Assembly (NCBI GenBank): GCA_019694435.1
Contig: JAIBBZ010000044.1
Location: 1-36,832 of the forward strand
Length of the DNA stretch: 36,832 nucleotides
From: Pirellulales bacterium
GTDB lineage: Bacteria; Planctomycetota; Planctomycetia; Pirellulales; JAEUIK01
Direction of reading: 5' to 3'
Each line of letters starts with the position of its first letter. The first letter of the stretch is position 1. The notes below the pieces were generated by a model, which saw only the letters and a list, made by a program, of their open reading frames with translations, was not told the origin of the DNA and searched no databases. The translations under genes and the position numbers were made by a program. Shown one piece after another: positions 20,098-27,051 of the stretch.

Positions 20098-21567
20098 ATG
20101 AGGATCTCGACACGGATGCTCGTGTTCGCGGTCGCGGCGCTGTTTTCACCAGCCGCCCTGGCCCAGACCACGACCGTGACGTCGCTGCGTCAGCCCGTCA
20201 CGTACCAACAGACTGCTTACGATTACGAGAGCTACTACGCTCAGGAAGGCGGCGAGCAAGCTGCTCCCGCGGCTCCTGAGGCCGCTGCTGCGGCGCCTGC
20301 CCCCCAAGGCTGCGCCCCGGCCTGCGGCACCTGTGGAACGCACGGCTGCAGCACGTGCAATCCTTGTGCGAACGGCTGCAGCAATGGCTGCGGCAACGGT
20401 TGCTGCAACGCCTGTGAGGAAGAAGCCGAAGGGCCTTGTCGCCTGTTCGACGACTGCTGCTTCTTCAAGACCACGGGCCTGTCGCTGACCGGCTGGGTCA
20501 ACGGCAGCTTCACCTGGAACCCGGACAACCCGGCGGACCGGTTCAACGGTCCGGTCACGTTCAACGACCGTTCGAACGAATTCCAGCTGAACCAGTTCTA
20601 CATCGTCGGCCAGAAGGCGATCGACACGTCGGAAGGCTTCGACATTGGTGGCCGGATCGACTTGCTCTACGGCACCGACTGGCGTTTCACGCCGGCCCTG
20701 GGCCTGGAACTCAACACGGACGGCACGCGCAACTGGAACCAGGACAACCGGTTCTACGGTCTGGCGATGCCGCAGTTGTACGCCGAAGTCGGCTACGGTG
20801 ACTTGTCGGTCAAGCTCGGTCACTGGTACACGTTCATCGGGTACCAGATGGTCACGGCCCCCGACAACTTCTTCATCTCGCAGCCTCTGACCTTCCAATT
20901 CGGCGAGCCGTTCACTCACACGGGGGCTTTGGCCACCTACAAGCTGAACGACAACTGGACCGTGCTCGGTGGTATCCACCGCGGCTGGGACCAGTGGGAA
21001 GATATCAACGACCAGATCGGCGGCATCGGTGGTCTGACTTGGACCAGCGACGACGCCAACAGCTCGTTGGCTTATGCGATGAGCATCAGCGACGAGGATC
21101 CCAACAACCGCCAGTCGCGCTACGTGCACAGCATCGTCGCCCAGCAGGGCCTGACCGACAAGCTGAAGTACGTCTTCCAGAGCGACTTGGGTTGGCAGAA
21201 CGACGCCAGCGTCGTCACGCCGGGCCAGGACGCCGAGTGGTACGGTGTCAACCAGTACCTGTTCTACACCCTCAACGACAAGTGGGGTCTCGGTGGTCGT
21301 GCGGAGTGGTGGCGTGACGACGACGGTGCCCGCGAAATCAGCAACGTCGGCGACCCGAGCGGTTCGGCCTACGGTGGATTCGCTGGCAACTTCTACGAAT
21401 GTGCCGCGGGCCTGAACTACCTGGCCACCGCGAACTTCCGCCTGCGTAGCGAAGCTCGCTGGGACTGGTACACGGGTCCGGCCAACGCCGCGAACCAACT
21501 GCCCTACGACGACGGCACCGATTCGAACCAGTTCGTCTGGGGCAACGACTTCATCTTCCTGTGGTAG
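20098..21567 (+). CDS. Outer-membrane beta-barrel porin with Cys-rich N-terminal segment
   Basis: A 489-residue exported protein. Residues 1-22 are a signal peptide cut after ALA. Residues 23-70 are Ala/Pro/Gln-rich. Residues 72-121 hold 14 cysteines in short repeats such as GCSNGCGNGCC. From about 124 on, alternating polar/aromatic strands (LSLTGWVNGSFTWNPDN, YGLAMPQLYAEVGYGDLSVK, NLAT-like and FRLRSEARWDWYTG) end in FIFLW, an aromatic C-terminus as in barrel proteins; it resembles OmpL-like BBP2 porins of planctomycetes. The start has a good ribosome site (GGAGAG). The frequent GGT and CGT codons, unlike neighbouring genes, suggest high expression. A strong terminator follows. Confidence 0.88.
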   Translation: MRISTRMLVFAVAALFSPAALAQTTTVTSLRQPVTYQQTAYDYESYYAQEGGEQAAPAAPEAAAAAPAPQGCAPACGTCGTHGCSTCNPCANGCSNGCGNGCCNACEEEAEGPCRLFDDCCFFKTTGLSLTGWVNGSFTWNPDNPADRFNGPVTFNDRSNEFQLNQFYIVGQKAIDTSEGFDIGGRIDLLYGTDWRFTPALGLELNTDGTRNWNQDNRFYGLAMPQLYAEVGYGDLSVKLGHWYTFIGYQMVTAPDNFFISQPLTFQFGEPFTHTGALATYKLNDNWTVLGGIHRGWDQWEDINDQIGGIGGLTWTSDDANSSLAYAMSISDEDPNNRQSRYVHSIVAQQGLTDKLKYVFQSDLGWQNDASVVTPGQDAEWYGVNQYLFYTLNDKWGLGGRAEWWRDDDGAREISNVGDPSGSAYGGFAGNFYECAAGLNYLATANFRLRSEARWDWYTGPANAANQLPYDDGTDSNQFVWGNDFIFLW

Positions 21568-21631
21568 TGTGAAGTCGGTGCCGGCTGGACCGATCGCAAG
21601 CTCGGTCCGCCACGCGGAGTTCGAGATTCTC

Positions 21632-21683
21632 CAGCCGCCTGCGATCCTCCCAGGGTCGCAGGCGGCTGTTTTTGTTGGTTTTG
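21632..21683 (+). terminator. Strong intrinsic terminator of the porin gene
   Basis: A 16-bp stem (CAGCCGCCTGCGATCC with GGGTCGCAGGCGGCTG, one T-G wobble, 5-base loop) is followed by TTTTTGTTGGTTTT. It lies 65 bases after the porin stop. Confidence 0.9.
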
Positions 21684-21743
21684 ATCGCTCGCTTGCCCGA
21701 GTCGTGGGCAGCCTCGCACGAAGCTCTGCAAGCGATCCGGGCA

Positions 21744-21779
21744 TTTGCATTCACAGAACGCACACAAATCGCGTGCAAA
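21744..21779. promoter_or_regulatory. Inverted repeat upstream of the sigma-54 promoter
   Basis: TTTGCA (21744-21749) and TGCAAA (21774-21779) form an inverted repeat 66-100 bases before the -24 element, the usual place for an enhancer-binding activator. The arms are only 6 bp, so chance is possible. Confidence 0.25.
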
Positions 21780-21844
21780 ATTTTTTCGCAACTGCTTGTG
21801 TCACAGCAGGATCAGGCCCGTGCGGCGCGGGTTTGCCGGCGCGA

Positions 21845-21861
21845 CTGGCACAGAGCTTGCT
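21845..21861 (+). promoter_or_regulatory. Sigma-54 (RpoN) promoter for the P-II gene
   Basis: CTGGCACAGAGCTTGCT matches the -24/-12 consensus (TGGCAC-N5-TTGC) with the GG at 21847-21848 and GC at 21859-21860 exactly 10 bases apart. It is on the same strand as, and about 400 bases before, the P-II nitrogen regulator gene, a classical RpoN target. Transcription would start near 21872. Confidence 0.7.
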
Positions 21862-21948
21862 GAATGCACGCTCCGCCCGAGCATTGCTTGAGCAAACTCC
21901 AGAAAATTGACGGGACCGGATGCGTGGTCGGTGGGCCACGGGCGCGAT

Positions 21949-21973
21949 CACGAACTTGACGTGAAAGTTCGTG
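21949..21973. promoter_or_regulatory. 9-bp inverted repeat in the P-II leader
   Basis: CACGAACTT and AAGTTCGTG are perfect complements around a 7-base spacer. It may be a protein-binding operator or an RNA hairpin in the leader that starts near 21872. Confidence 0.45.
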
Positions 21974-22049
21974 TGTGCGTGGGTGCGCGTGTGCGGACGG
22001 CAAACCCTCGTAGCGAAGCGCCCGTGGCCCCCGACGTTTTTCTCTCAGG

Positions 22050-22069
22050 CGGTGGCCGCAACGCCACCG
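22050..22069 (+). other. Leader hairpin before the P-II gene
   Basis: CGGTGGC and GCCACCG form a perfect 7-bp stem with a 6-base loop, about 50 bases before the leader terminator. It could take part in alternative folding. Confidence 0.4.
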
Positions 22070-22121
22070 GTTCCTTGGCAATTGCGTGCCCTATCTTGGG
22101 TCTTTTCGGCCCCAGAAGGAT

Positions 22122-22179
22122 GCCCCGCGGACTTGGGTAGGCACTCCGCCTGGCTTGCCCAAGTCGGGGGCGTCTTTTT
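22122..22179 (+). terminator. Intrinsic terminator inside the P-II leader
   Basis: GACTTGGG (22130-22137) pairs with CCCAAGTC (22158-22165); the stem is extended by GCCCC (22122-22126) with GGGGC (22167-22171) across a small bulge, and is followed by GTCTTTTT. It lies 85 bases before the P-II start and well after the porin terminator, so it would stop transcripts from the sigma-54 promoter unless relieved. Confidence 0.65.
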
Positions 22180-22263
22180 CACCCTTGAGACCCTCGGAGC
22201 CGACGGCTAGGATCAGGATTCCGGCTCTGTTTCGCCCGTGTTCGTGTCGAGTTTTGCGATTCG

Positions 22264-22611
22264 ATGAAGCTGATTATCGCCATCATCCAGCCGAGTCGTC
22301 TGGAGGCCGTCAAGGCGGCCCTGAGCGAAGTCGAAGTCTTCCGCCTGACGGTGATGGACGTTCAAGGCTTCGGCCGGCAAAAGGGCCACACCGAGACCTA
22401 TCGCGGTCACGAGGTGGCGGTCAACCTGACGCGCAAGGTGCAGCTCCAGATCGCCGTCAACGAGGACTTCGTCGAGCCGACCATCCAGGCGATCGTCAAG
22501 GGCGGCCGCACCGGCAAGGCGGGCGAGATCGGCGACGGCAAGATCTTCGTTTTGCCGTTGGAAGACTGCATTCGCATTCGCACGGGCGAACGCGGCAGCG
22601 AAGCGATCTAG
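22264..22611 (+). CDS. P-II nitrogen regulatory protein
   Basis: A 115-residue trimeric signal protein sensing 2-oxoglutarate and ATP/ADP to control glutamine synthetase or ammonium transport. The family pattern is clear: VMDVQGFGRQKGHTETYRG (31-48) forms the T-loop base and GEIGDGKIFVLPLEDCIRIR the B-loop and last strand. Position 51, the uridylylated Tyr of E. coli GlnB/GlnK, is Val here (YRGHEV), so PII-UMP control is not possible at that site. Three residues are added in the B-loop (TGK-AGE-IGDGK). GlnB and GlnK types cannot be told apart; no amtB is adjacent. A sigma-54 promoter and a leader terminator precede it. Confidence 0.93.
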   Translation: MKLIIAIIQPSRLEAVKAALSEVEVFRLTVMDVQGFGRQKGHTETYRGHEVAVNLTRKVQLQIAVNEDFVEPTIQAIVKGGRTGKAGEIGDGKIFVLPLEDCIRIRTGERGSEAI

Positions 22612-22612
22612 G

Positions 22613-22650
22613 CTTGCCGCGGTCTGGCTAGTTCTTGCCGCGGTCTGGCT
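22613..22650. repeat. Short direct tandem repeat after the P-II gene
   Basis: The 17-base unit CTTGCCGCGGTCTGGCT occurs at 22613-22629 and again, identical, at 22634-22650 (21-base period), directly after the P-II stop and before the convergent tatC end. Confidence 0.85.
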
Positions 22651-22695
22651 GGGCTGCTTGGTGCGTCTATTCGACGCGCGTCGCTCGTCGACGGC

Positions 22696-23742
22696 TCAAA
22701 CCGTCACGTCGCTGGTCTTCTTGGGCATGTACCGGCACAAGGCGATGCCGCCAAAGTACAAGCCCACCAGCGGCACGGCCATCAGCAACATGCTGTATGG
22801 GTCGCCCGACGGTGTGAGCACCATGGCCAGCACGCAAATCACCAGCACCGAAATCCGCCACTGCGACGCGTACATCTCGGCCGTAAACACGCCGATCCGC
22901 TCGAGGAACAGCATAACCAGCGGCAATTGAAAGCTCACGCCGAAACCCAGCGGCATCAACAGCACAAAGCTAAGCCATTCGCTGATGCGCATATCGGTGC
23001 CCAGCCCGAGCCAGCGATTGAACGCGAACAGGAAGTCGAGCACCGGGTCGAACACGAAGAAAAAGGCCAGCGACGCGCCCATCAGGAACAGCAGCAGGCT
23101 GAACGGCAGGAAGACGTACACGTAGCTCCGCTCGTGCGGATACAAGCCCGCCGCCACGAAGATCCAGAGCTGCAGCAAGATCCAAGGCGAGGCCAGGACG
23201 ACGCCCGTCACGAGCGACGCCTTGATATAGATCATGAAGCCTTCTTGGGCATTGAGCGTCGTCAGCTCGGTGCGGCGGTCGTCGGTGATCCGACGGAACA
23301 ACCGCAACGGCATCAGGTTTTCTTTGGTTTTGGCCAGATCGACCGGCGGCAGCGCCGCGCGATTGATCGCCCCCGGATAGGTCTTCTCGATCTCATCCAA
23401 CAGCGGCCGGGGATCGATCAGCCAATCGTCATAGGTAAAGCCCTCGTCGATCAGCTCGTTGACCGGATCGGTTTCGCCCTGCGGGCGCTGGTTGGCCGGC
23501 ATCTCGGCGACCTGCGCTGCGCGGCGCTCGCGGGTCAGCTCGGCGACGTGTCGCTGCAAGGCTCGATCGAGCGGCATCTGGAACATCGCCACGACCGGCC
23601 GCCCCAAGGCCAGGCCGATCACAAAGCCGATCGCCAGGCCGAGGACCGCGCGGAACAAACAGACCCGCAACTCTTCGAGGTGTTCCCCGAAGGTCATGGT
23701 GCTGTCTTTGAACAGATCGTCGCTGTAGCGGTGCTTCGACAT
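22696..23742 (-). CDS. tatC: Sec-independent translocase TatC with large periplasmic insertion
   Basis: A 348-residue inner-membrane protein that binds twin-arginine signals. The N-terminal motif MTFGEHLEELR (16-26) is the TatC hallmark. Helix 1 (about 27-52) is followed by an insertion of roughly 100 mainly charged residues (about 57-160, including GETDPVNELIDEGFTYDDWL) in the first periplasmic loop; then helices 2-6 with FFFVFDPVLDFLF, PLVMLFLERIGVFTAEM and LAMVLTPSGDP. Usual TatC length is about 250. The ATG at 23742 is chosen; upstream codons do not encode membrane segments. No tatA or tatB is adjacent. The DUF3500 protein at 5493-6542 is a likely substrate. Confidence 0.93.
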   Translation of the reverse strand: MSKHRYSDDLFKDSTMTFGEHLEELRVCLFRAVLGLAIGFVIGLALGRPVVAMFQMPLDRALQRHVAELTRERRAAQVAEMPANQRPQGETDPVNELIDEGFTYDDWLIDPRPLLDEIEKTYPGAINRAALPPVDLAKTKENLMPLRLFRRITDDRRTELTTLNAQEGFMIYIKASLVTGVVLASPWILLQLWIFVAAGLYPHERSYVYVFLPFSLLLFLMGASLAFFFVFDPVLDFLFAFNRWLGLGTDMRISEWLSFVLLMPLGFGVSFQLPLVMLFLERIGVFTAEMYASQWRISVLVICVLAMVLTPSGDPYSMLLMAVPLVGLYFGGIALCRYMPKKTSDVTV

Positions 23743-24112
23743 GAATCCGGGCAAACCGCAACCTGGTCTTGCGCCGTCGGCGGGCAACGGCGAACGGGTC
23801 ATGCGCGCGGCCGCGGGGGAGGAAGGCATCCCCGATCGATTGGGGTGGGCACCAGGACGGCGAACCAATCGGATGCTGGGCGCGAGGCGCGGTAGGTTGC
23901 GGTGATCTGCCGCGAAGACTTTCGGCGCCACCTCCGATGATATCAGCGGTGCCAGACGCCAACAAATGGCCGCCGGCGAACAGCCCGGCGAGCACCTGCT
24001 CCGAGGGCGCCTAAGACCGCTCCAGACCTGCAGATCGTACCGGGCGGCTGCCAATTGCGGACCGGCGCCAATTCGCGACAATCGCGGCCAGAGCCAGCAA
24101 CAGAGGACCGCA
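23743..24112. other. Divergent intergenic region tatC-manA
   Basis: 370 bases between divergent starts. The only feature seen is an 8-base palindrome TGATATCA at 23938-23945. No clear promoter pair, RNA gene or coding frame. Confidence 0.5.
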
Positions 24113-25084
24113 ATGCCCCGCATGTATCCCTTGCGATTTGAGCCCTTGCTGCGCCGCTACCTCTGGGGCGGGCGGCGGTTGGCCAGCGAGTTGGGTAAGG
24201 AACTGCCCCCGGGCGACGACTACGCCGAAAGCTGGGAGCTTTGCGATCGCGGGGACGACCAGACGCGCGTTGCCAGGGGGCCGCTCGCCGGCAAGACGCT
24301 GGGCGAATTGGTGCGCGAGTCGGGGCCGGCGCTGCTCGGCAGGCATCACCCCCAAACGCGATTTCCGCTGCTGTTCAAGTTTCTCGACGCCCAGCAGACG
24401 CTGTCCGTGCAAGTGCATCCCGACGATGCCCGTGCCGCACGGCTCATTCCGCCCGACCTCGGCAAGACCGAGGCCTGGGTCGTGCTGAGCACCAAGCCCG
24501 GCGCCGTTATCTACAGCGGTCTGAAGCGCGGCTTCGACCGCGCGGCCTTGGCGCGCGAGGTCAACCGGGGAACCAGCGAGCTGTGTCTGCATCGCTTCGA
24601 GCCGCGACCGGGGGATTGCGTGTTCATTCCGGCCGGAGCGGTGCATGCCCTGGGCGCAGGGCTGCTGATCGCCGAGATCCAGCAGGCCAGCGATACGACA
24701 TACCGGCTATACGATTGGAACCGCGTAGGGGCCGATGGGCGGCCGCGTCCGCTGCATATCGAGGCGGCCCTCGATGCGATCGATTTTGGCCTGGGCCCGA
24801 TCGATCCAGTCGTGCCCCGACCTACGGCCCGCGAACAGGTCGAAAACCTGGTGCGCTGTGACAAGTTCATCATGGATCGACTGCGACTGAGCGAGCCGCT
24901 GCACGCCGGTGGCGACGATCGCTGCCATTTGCTCGTGCCGATCGAGGGCCAGATGCGCGTCGCTGGCGACCCGGTCGATGCGCCCGTGCGGCTGGGCGAG
25001 ACCATCCTGGTGCCTGCCGAAGTCGGCGAGGTGCTGCTCGAACCCTGCGCGCAAGCAACGCTGCTCGATATCTACCTGCCCTAG
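24113..25084 (+). CDS. manA: Class I mannose-6-phosphate isomerase
   Basis: A 323-residue zinc enzyme interconverting fructose 6-phosphate and mannose 6-phosphate, feeding GDP-mannose and polysaccharide synthesis. The cupin zinc ligands are visible: Q100 and H102 in SVQVHPDD, E120 in GKTEAWVV and H178 in IPAGAVHALGAG. SDTTYRLYDWNR is the conserved active-site strand. Length matches the short Bacillus-type enzymes. The ATG at 24113 has GAGG about 7 bases upstream; ATG at 24122 is a possible alternative. It is divergent from tatC and followed after 230 bases by a small lipoprotein gene. Confidence 0.93.
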   Translation: MPRMYPLRFEPLLRRYLWGGRRLASELGKELPPGDDYAESWELCDRGDDQTRVARGPLAGKTLGELVRESGPALLGRHHPQTRFPLLFKFLDAQQTLSVQVHPDDARAARLIPPDLGKTEAWVVLSTKPGAVIYSGLKRGFDRAALAREVNRGTSELCLHRFEPRPGDCVFIPAGAVHALGAGLLIAEIQQASDTTYRLYDWNRVGADGRPRPLHIEAALDAIDFGLGPIDPVVPRPTAREQVENLVRCDKFIMDRLRLSEPLHAGGDDRCHLLVPIEGQMRVAGDPVDAPVRLGETILVPAEVGEVLLEPCAQATLLDIYLP

Positions 25085-25229
25085 TTTGCCCGATCGCACC
25101 GTCCGGACCGGCAGCGGTTCCGTTTGTGCCGAACGGCGGGTTGTTTCAAGCTGTCACTGCTTTGATGTCGATGCATCAATAGGCGCGGCACGGCTGCCGC
25201 TCGCCTTACGCCCGGTGCGGGTCGCGGCC

Positions 25230-25235
25230 TATAAT
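25230..25235 (+). promoter_or_regulatory. TATAAT -10 element for the small lipoprotein gene
   Basis: A perfect TATAAT lies 80 bases before the lipoprotein start. The -35 region is weak (TTACGC at 25206-25211). Confidence 0.4.
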
Positions 25236-25314
25236 CCGGCCCCTGCTCTGCGCCCGAGGCGCACATCCGCGTTCGATTTACGCTTGGCCCTCAACCGGGA
25301 CGGAGCCCTCCGGC

Positions 25315-25569
25315 ATGGCCCACTCGTTATTGCGCCGTAGTGCGCTGGCGGCCTGTTTGGCGTTGGCCGGATGCGCGGGCGAGGCGACGCCCCGGCTGGC
25401 AGCTCCTGGTACCGTACAGTTCCAGCGCGACCGGGCCGAATTCTTCGATCCGTATCCCCAGAACGAGTACGGCCCCACGGTCTTGGGCGGGCGGCCGAAG
25501 GATTTCGATCGTCCGGCGCCCGAGGCCACGCGCTCGCGCTGGTTTTCGACCTGGCTGCGCGGCGGTTGA
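25315..25569 (+). CDS. Small planctomycete lipoprotein
   Basis: An 84-residue protein with an N-terminal signal and lipobox LAGC (Cys20), so it should be lipidated and membrane-attached. The mature part is short and carries RAEFFDPYPQNEYGP and VLGGRPKDFDRP, a pattern I recognise from small 'membrane or secreted' proteins conserved in Pirellulales, with no known function. GGAG upstream of the ATG supports the start. It stands alone between manA and the convergent phosphodiesterase gene, with its own TATAAT box. Confidence 0.75.
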   Translation: MAHSLLRRSALAACLALAGCAGEATPRLAAPGTVQFQRDRAEFFDPYPQNEYGPTVLGGRPKDFDRPAPEATRSRWFSTWLRGG

Positions 25570-25629
25570 GCGCAGCTGCCGACGGCTTCATTGGGTCGCC
25601 CGACTCGACCCTTGCCAAATCTGGCGGCA

Positions 25630-26949
25630 CTAGATGCCGTATTGCCGCAGTACGAGGTCGAAAACGTCGGTGTCGGCCAACGCATGGCCCACGAGCGTGC
25701 CGCGTTGCGAGGAAATGATGATCCCGCGCTGCTCGTTGGTCCGAGCCGGCGCGCCGTGCGAACCGCGAATCAGCGTCGCGTCGAGCGGAATGCTGTGCGT
25801 TGTCAGGTCGAGATGTAGTTCGACCGGGTCGTAGCCGGGCTTTTGATGGATGTCGACCAGCCGGGCGAACGCGGGGGCGCGGGCATCGTCGAGCCAGTAG
25901 TAATAGGCCTGCCAGCTTTGCGGCGTCGAGATGAGCACTACCTCGCCGCTGCGTGGATGGTCGACATCGTATTTGCCGCGCTCGCGACCGACCAGCACTT
26001 CGGCAATGCCCGGCTGGCCCCGAAACAGCGCCGCCACGCGCTCGACGTCTGCCGTGTCAGCCACATAGACGTGACCGAGCTGATGATCGGCCAGACACCA
26101 TGCCGGCGTCGTCGCCAAGTCGATCAGCTCGCCTGCCCCCGCATCGCGAACCCGGAGCAGCCCGGCATTGCGCAGCACACGATTGGGATAGCTCACGTGC
26201 TCGACCGGCACGATCGCGTATTCGCTCGCCACGAGCCACAGCGGCTGTGCGGGGGAATACGCGGCTTCGATGCCCGCCACGAGCGGCGCCAAGACGGCGT
26301 CGAGTTCGCCGAGCGCCTGCTGGGCCTCGGGGCTGTCAGGCCCGTGCTTTTGCGCCGCATAGTCGAGGTGGGGCAGATAGATGTAGAAGAAATGCGGCTG
26401 GAACCGCTGTGCCGCGATGACCGCGCTTTCGGCGATCCATCGGCTCGACGCGACATTGGCCTGTGGCCCCCAGAAATGCCAAAGCGGAAAGTGCTCGAGC
26501 TGGTCGCGTAGCTGACCATACAGCTCGGTCGGGCGGGTATAGCACCACAGCGACTCGGAGCCGTCGGGGTTGTGAATCGGCGCCGGCGTGCAGATGTAGT
26601 CGGCGCCGGCACCCTTGCTATGCAGCGGAAACCAGATCGCGCTGGTCACGCCGGGCCGCTCTTTGTGCAGCACGTCCCAAATCTGCGGCCGTTCGATGCA
26701 CTCGTTCCAGGCCGTCCACAATTCGAACTCGTGCCGTTCGCGATAGTAGAACCCGTTGCCGATCACGCCGTGCTCGTGGGGCAACTGGCCAGTGGTCATA
26801 TTGGCCTGCACCGGGCAGGTGACCGCTGGAAAGCTCGGTACAAGCTGCGACACCTCGCCCGTGGCCGCCAATCGCTGGAGAACCGGCATCGAGGACAGAT
26901 CTTGGCTCCGCAATCCGGGGAGGGAAAGCAAGACGACGATATCAGGCAT
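25630..26949 (-). CDS. EboF-like alkaline phosphatase/phosphodiesterase family protein
   Basis: A 439-residue protein of the type I phosphodiesterase/nucleotide pyrophosphatase fold. The nucleophile Thr44 is in PSFPAVTCPVQANMTTGQ, followed by LPHEHGVIGNGFYYR; metal ligands remain in YLPHLDYAAQKHGPDS and RGSHG. The first metal Asp of the usual SIDG motif is replaced by Pro11 (LSLPGLR), and the usual SDHG is SEYAI. These changes and stretches such as FPLWHFWGPQA and CLADHQLGHVYV resemble EboF proteins of ebo clusters. Classic hydrolase activity is therefore uncertain. The ATG at 26949 begins the core. It is the last gene of the operon, 102 bases after the GH127 gene. Confidence 0.85.
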   Translation of the reverse strand: MPDIVVLLSLPGLRSQDLSSMPVLQRLAATGEVSQLVPSFPAVTCPVQANMTTGQLPHEHGVIGNGFYYRERHEFELWTAWNECIERPQIWDVLHKERPGVTSAIWFPLHSKGAGADYICTPAPIHNPDGSESLWCYTRPTELYGQLRDQLEHFPLWHFWGPQANVASSRWIAESAVIAAQRFQPHFFYIYLPHLDYAAQKHGPDSPEAQQALGELDAVLAPLVAGIEAAYSPAQPLWLVASEYAIVPVEHVSYPNRVLRNAGLLRVRDAGAGELIDLATTPAWCLADHQLGHVYVADTADVERVAALFRGQPGIAEVLVGRERGKYDVDHPRSGEVVLISTPQSWQAYYYWLDDARAPAFARLVDIHQKPGYDPVELHLDLTTHSIPLDATLIRGSHGAPARTNEQRGIIISSQRGTLVGHALADTDVFDLVLRQYGI

Positions 26950-27051
26950 GGCGGACTCAGCGGCGTGGCATGCGAATTCGGACCGCGGCGCGGATGCTTG
27001 CGCCGCCGGGAACGGCAATTTACCGCGTCGGGGTGCTGCGCGTCAGTGGTG

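Noticed and set aside
20146..21750. 534-codon open frame on the minus strand
   Set aside because: Antisense to the porin and reads through its terminator; Val/Arg-rich with no domain.
25594..25612. GGGTCG/CGACCC hairpin between the lipoprotein and phosphodiesterase genes
   Set aside because: Only 6 bp and no T tract on either side; too weak to call a terminator.
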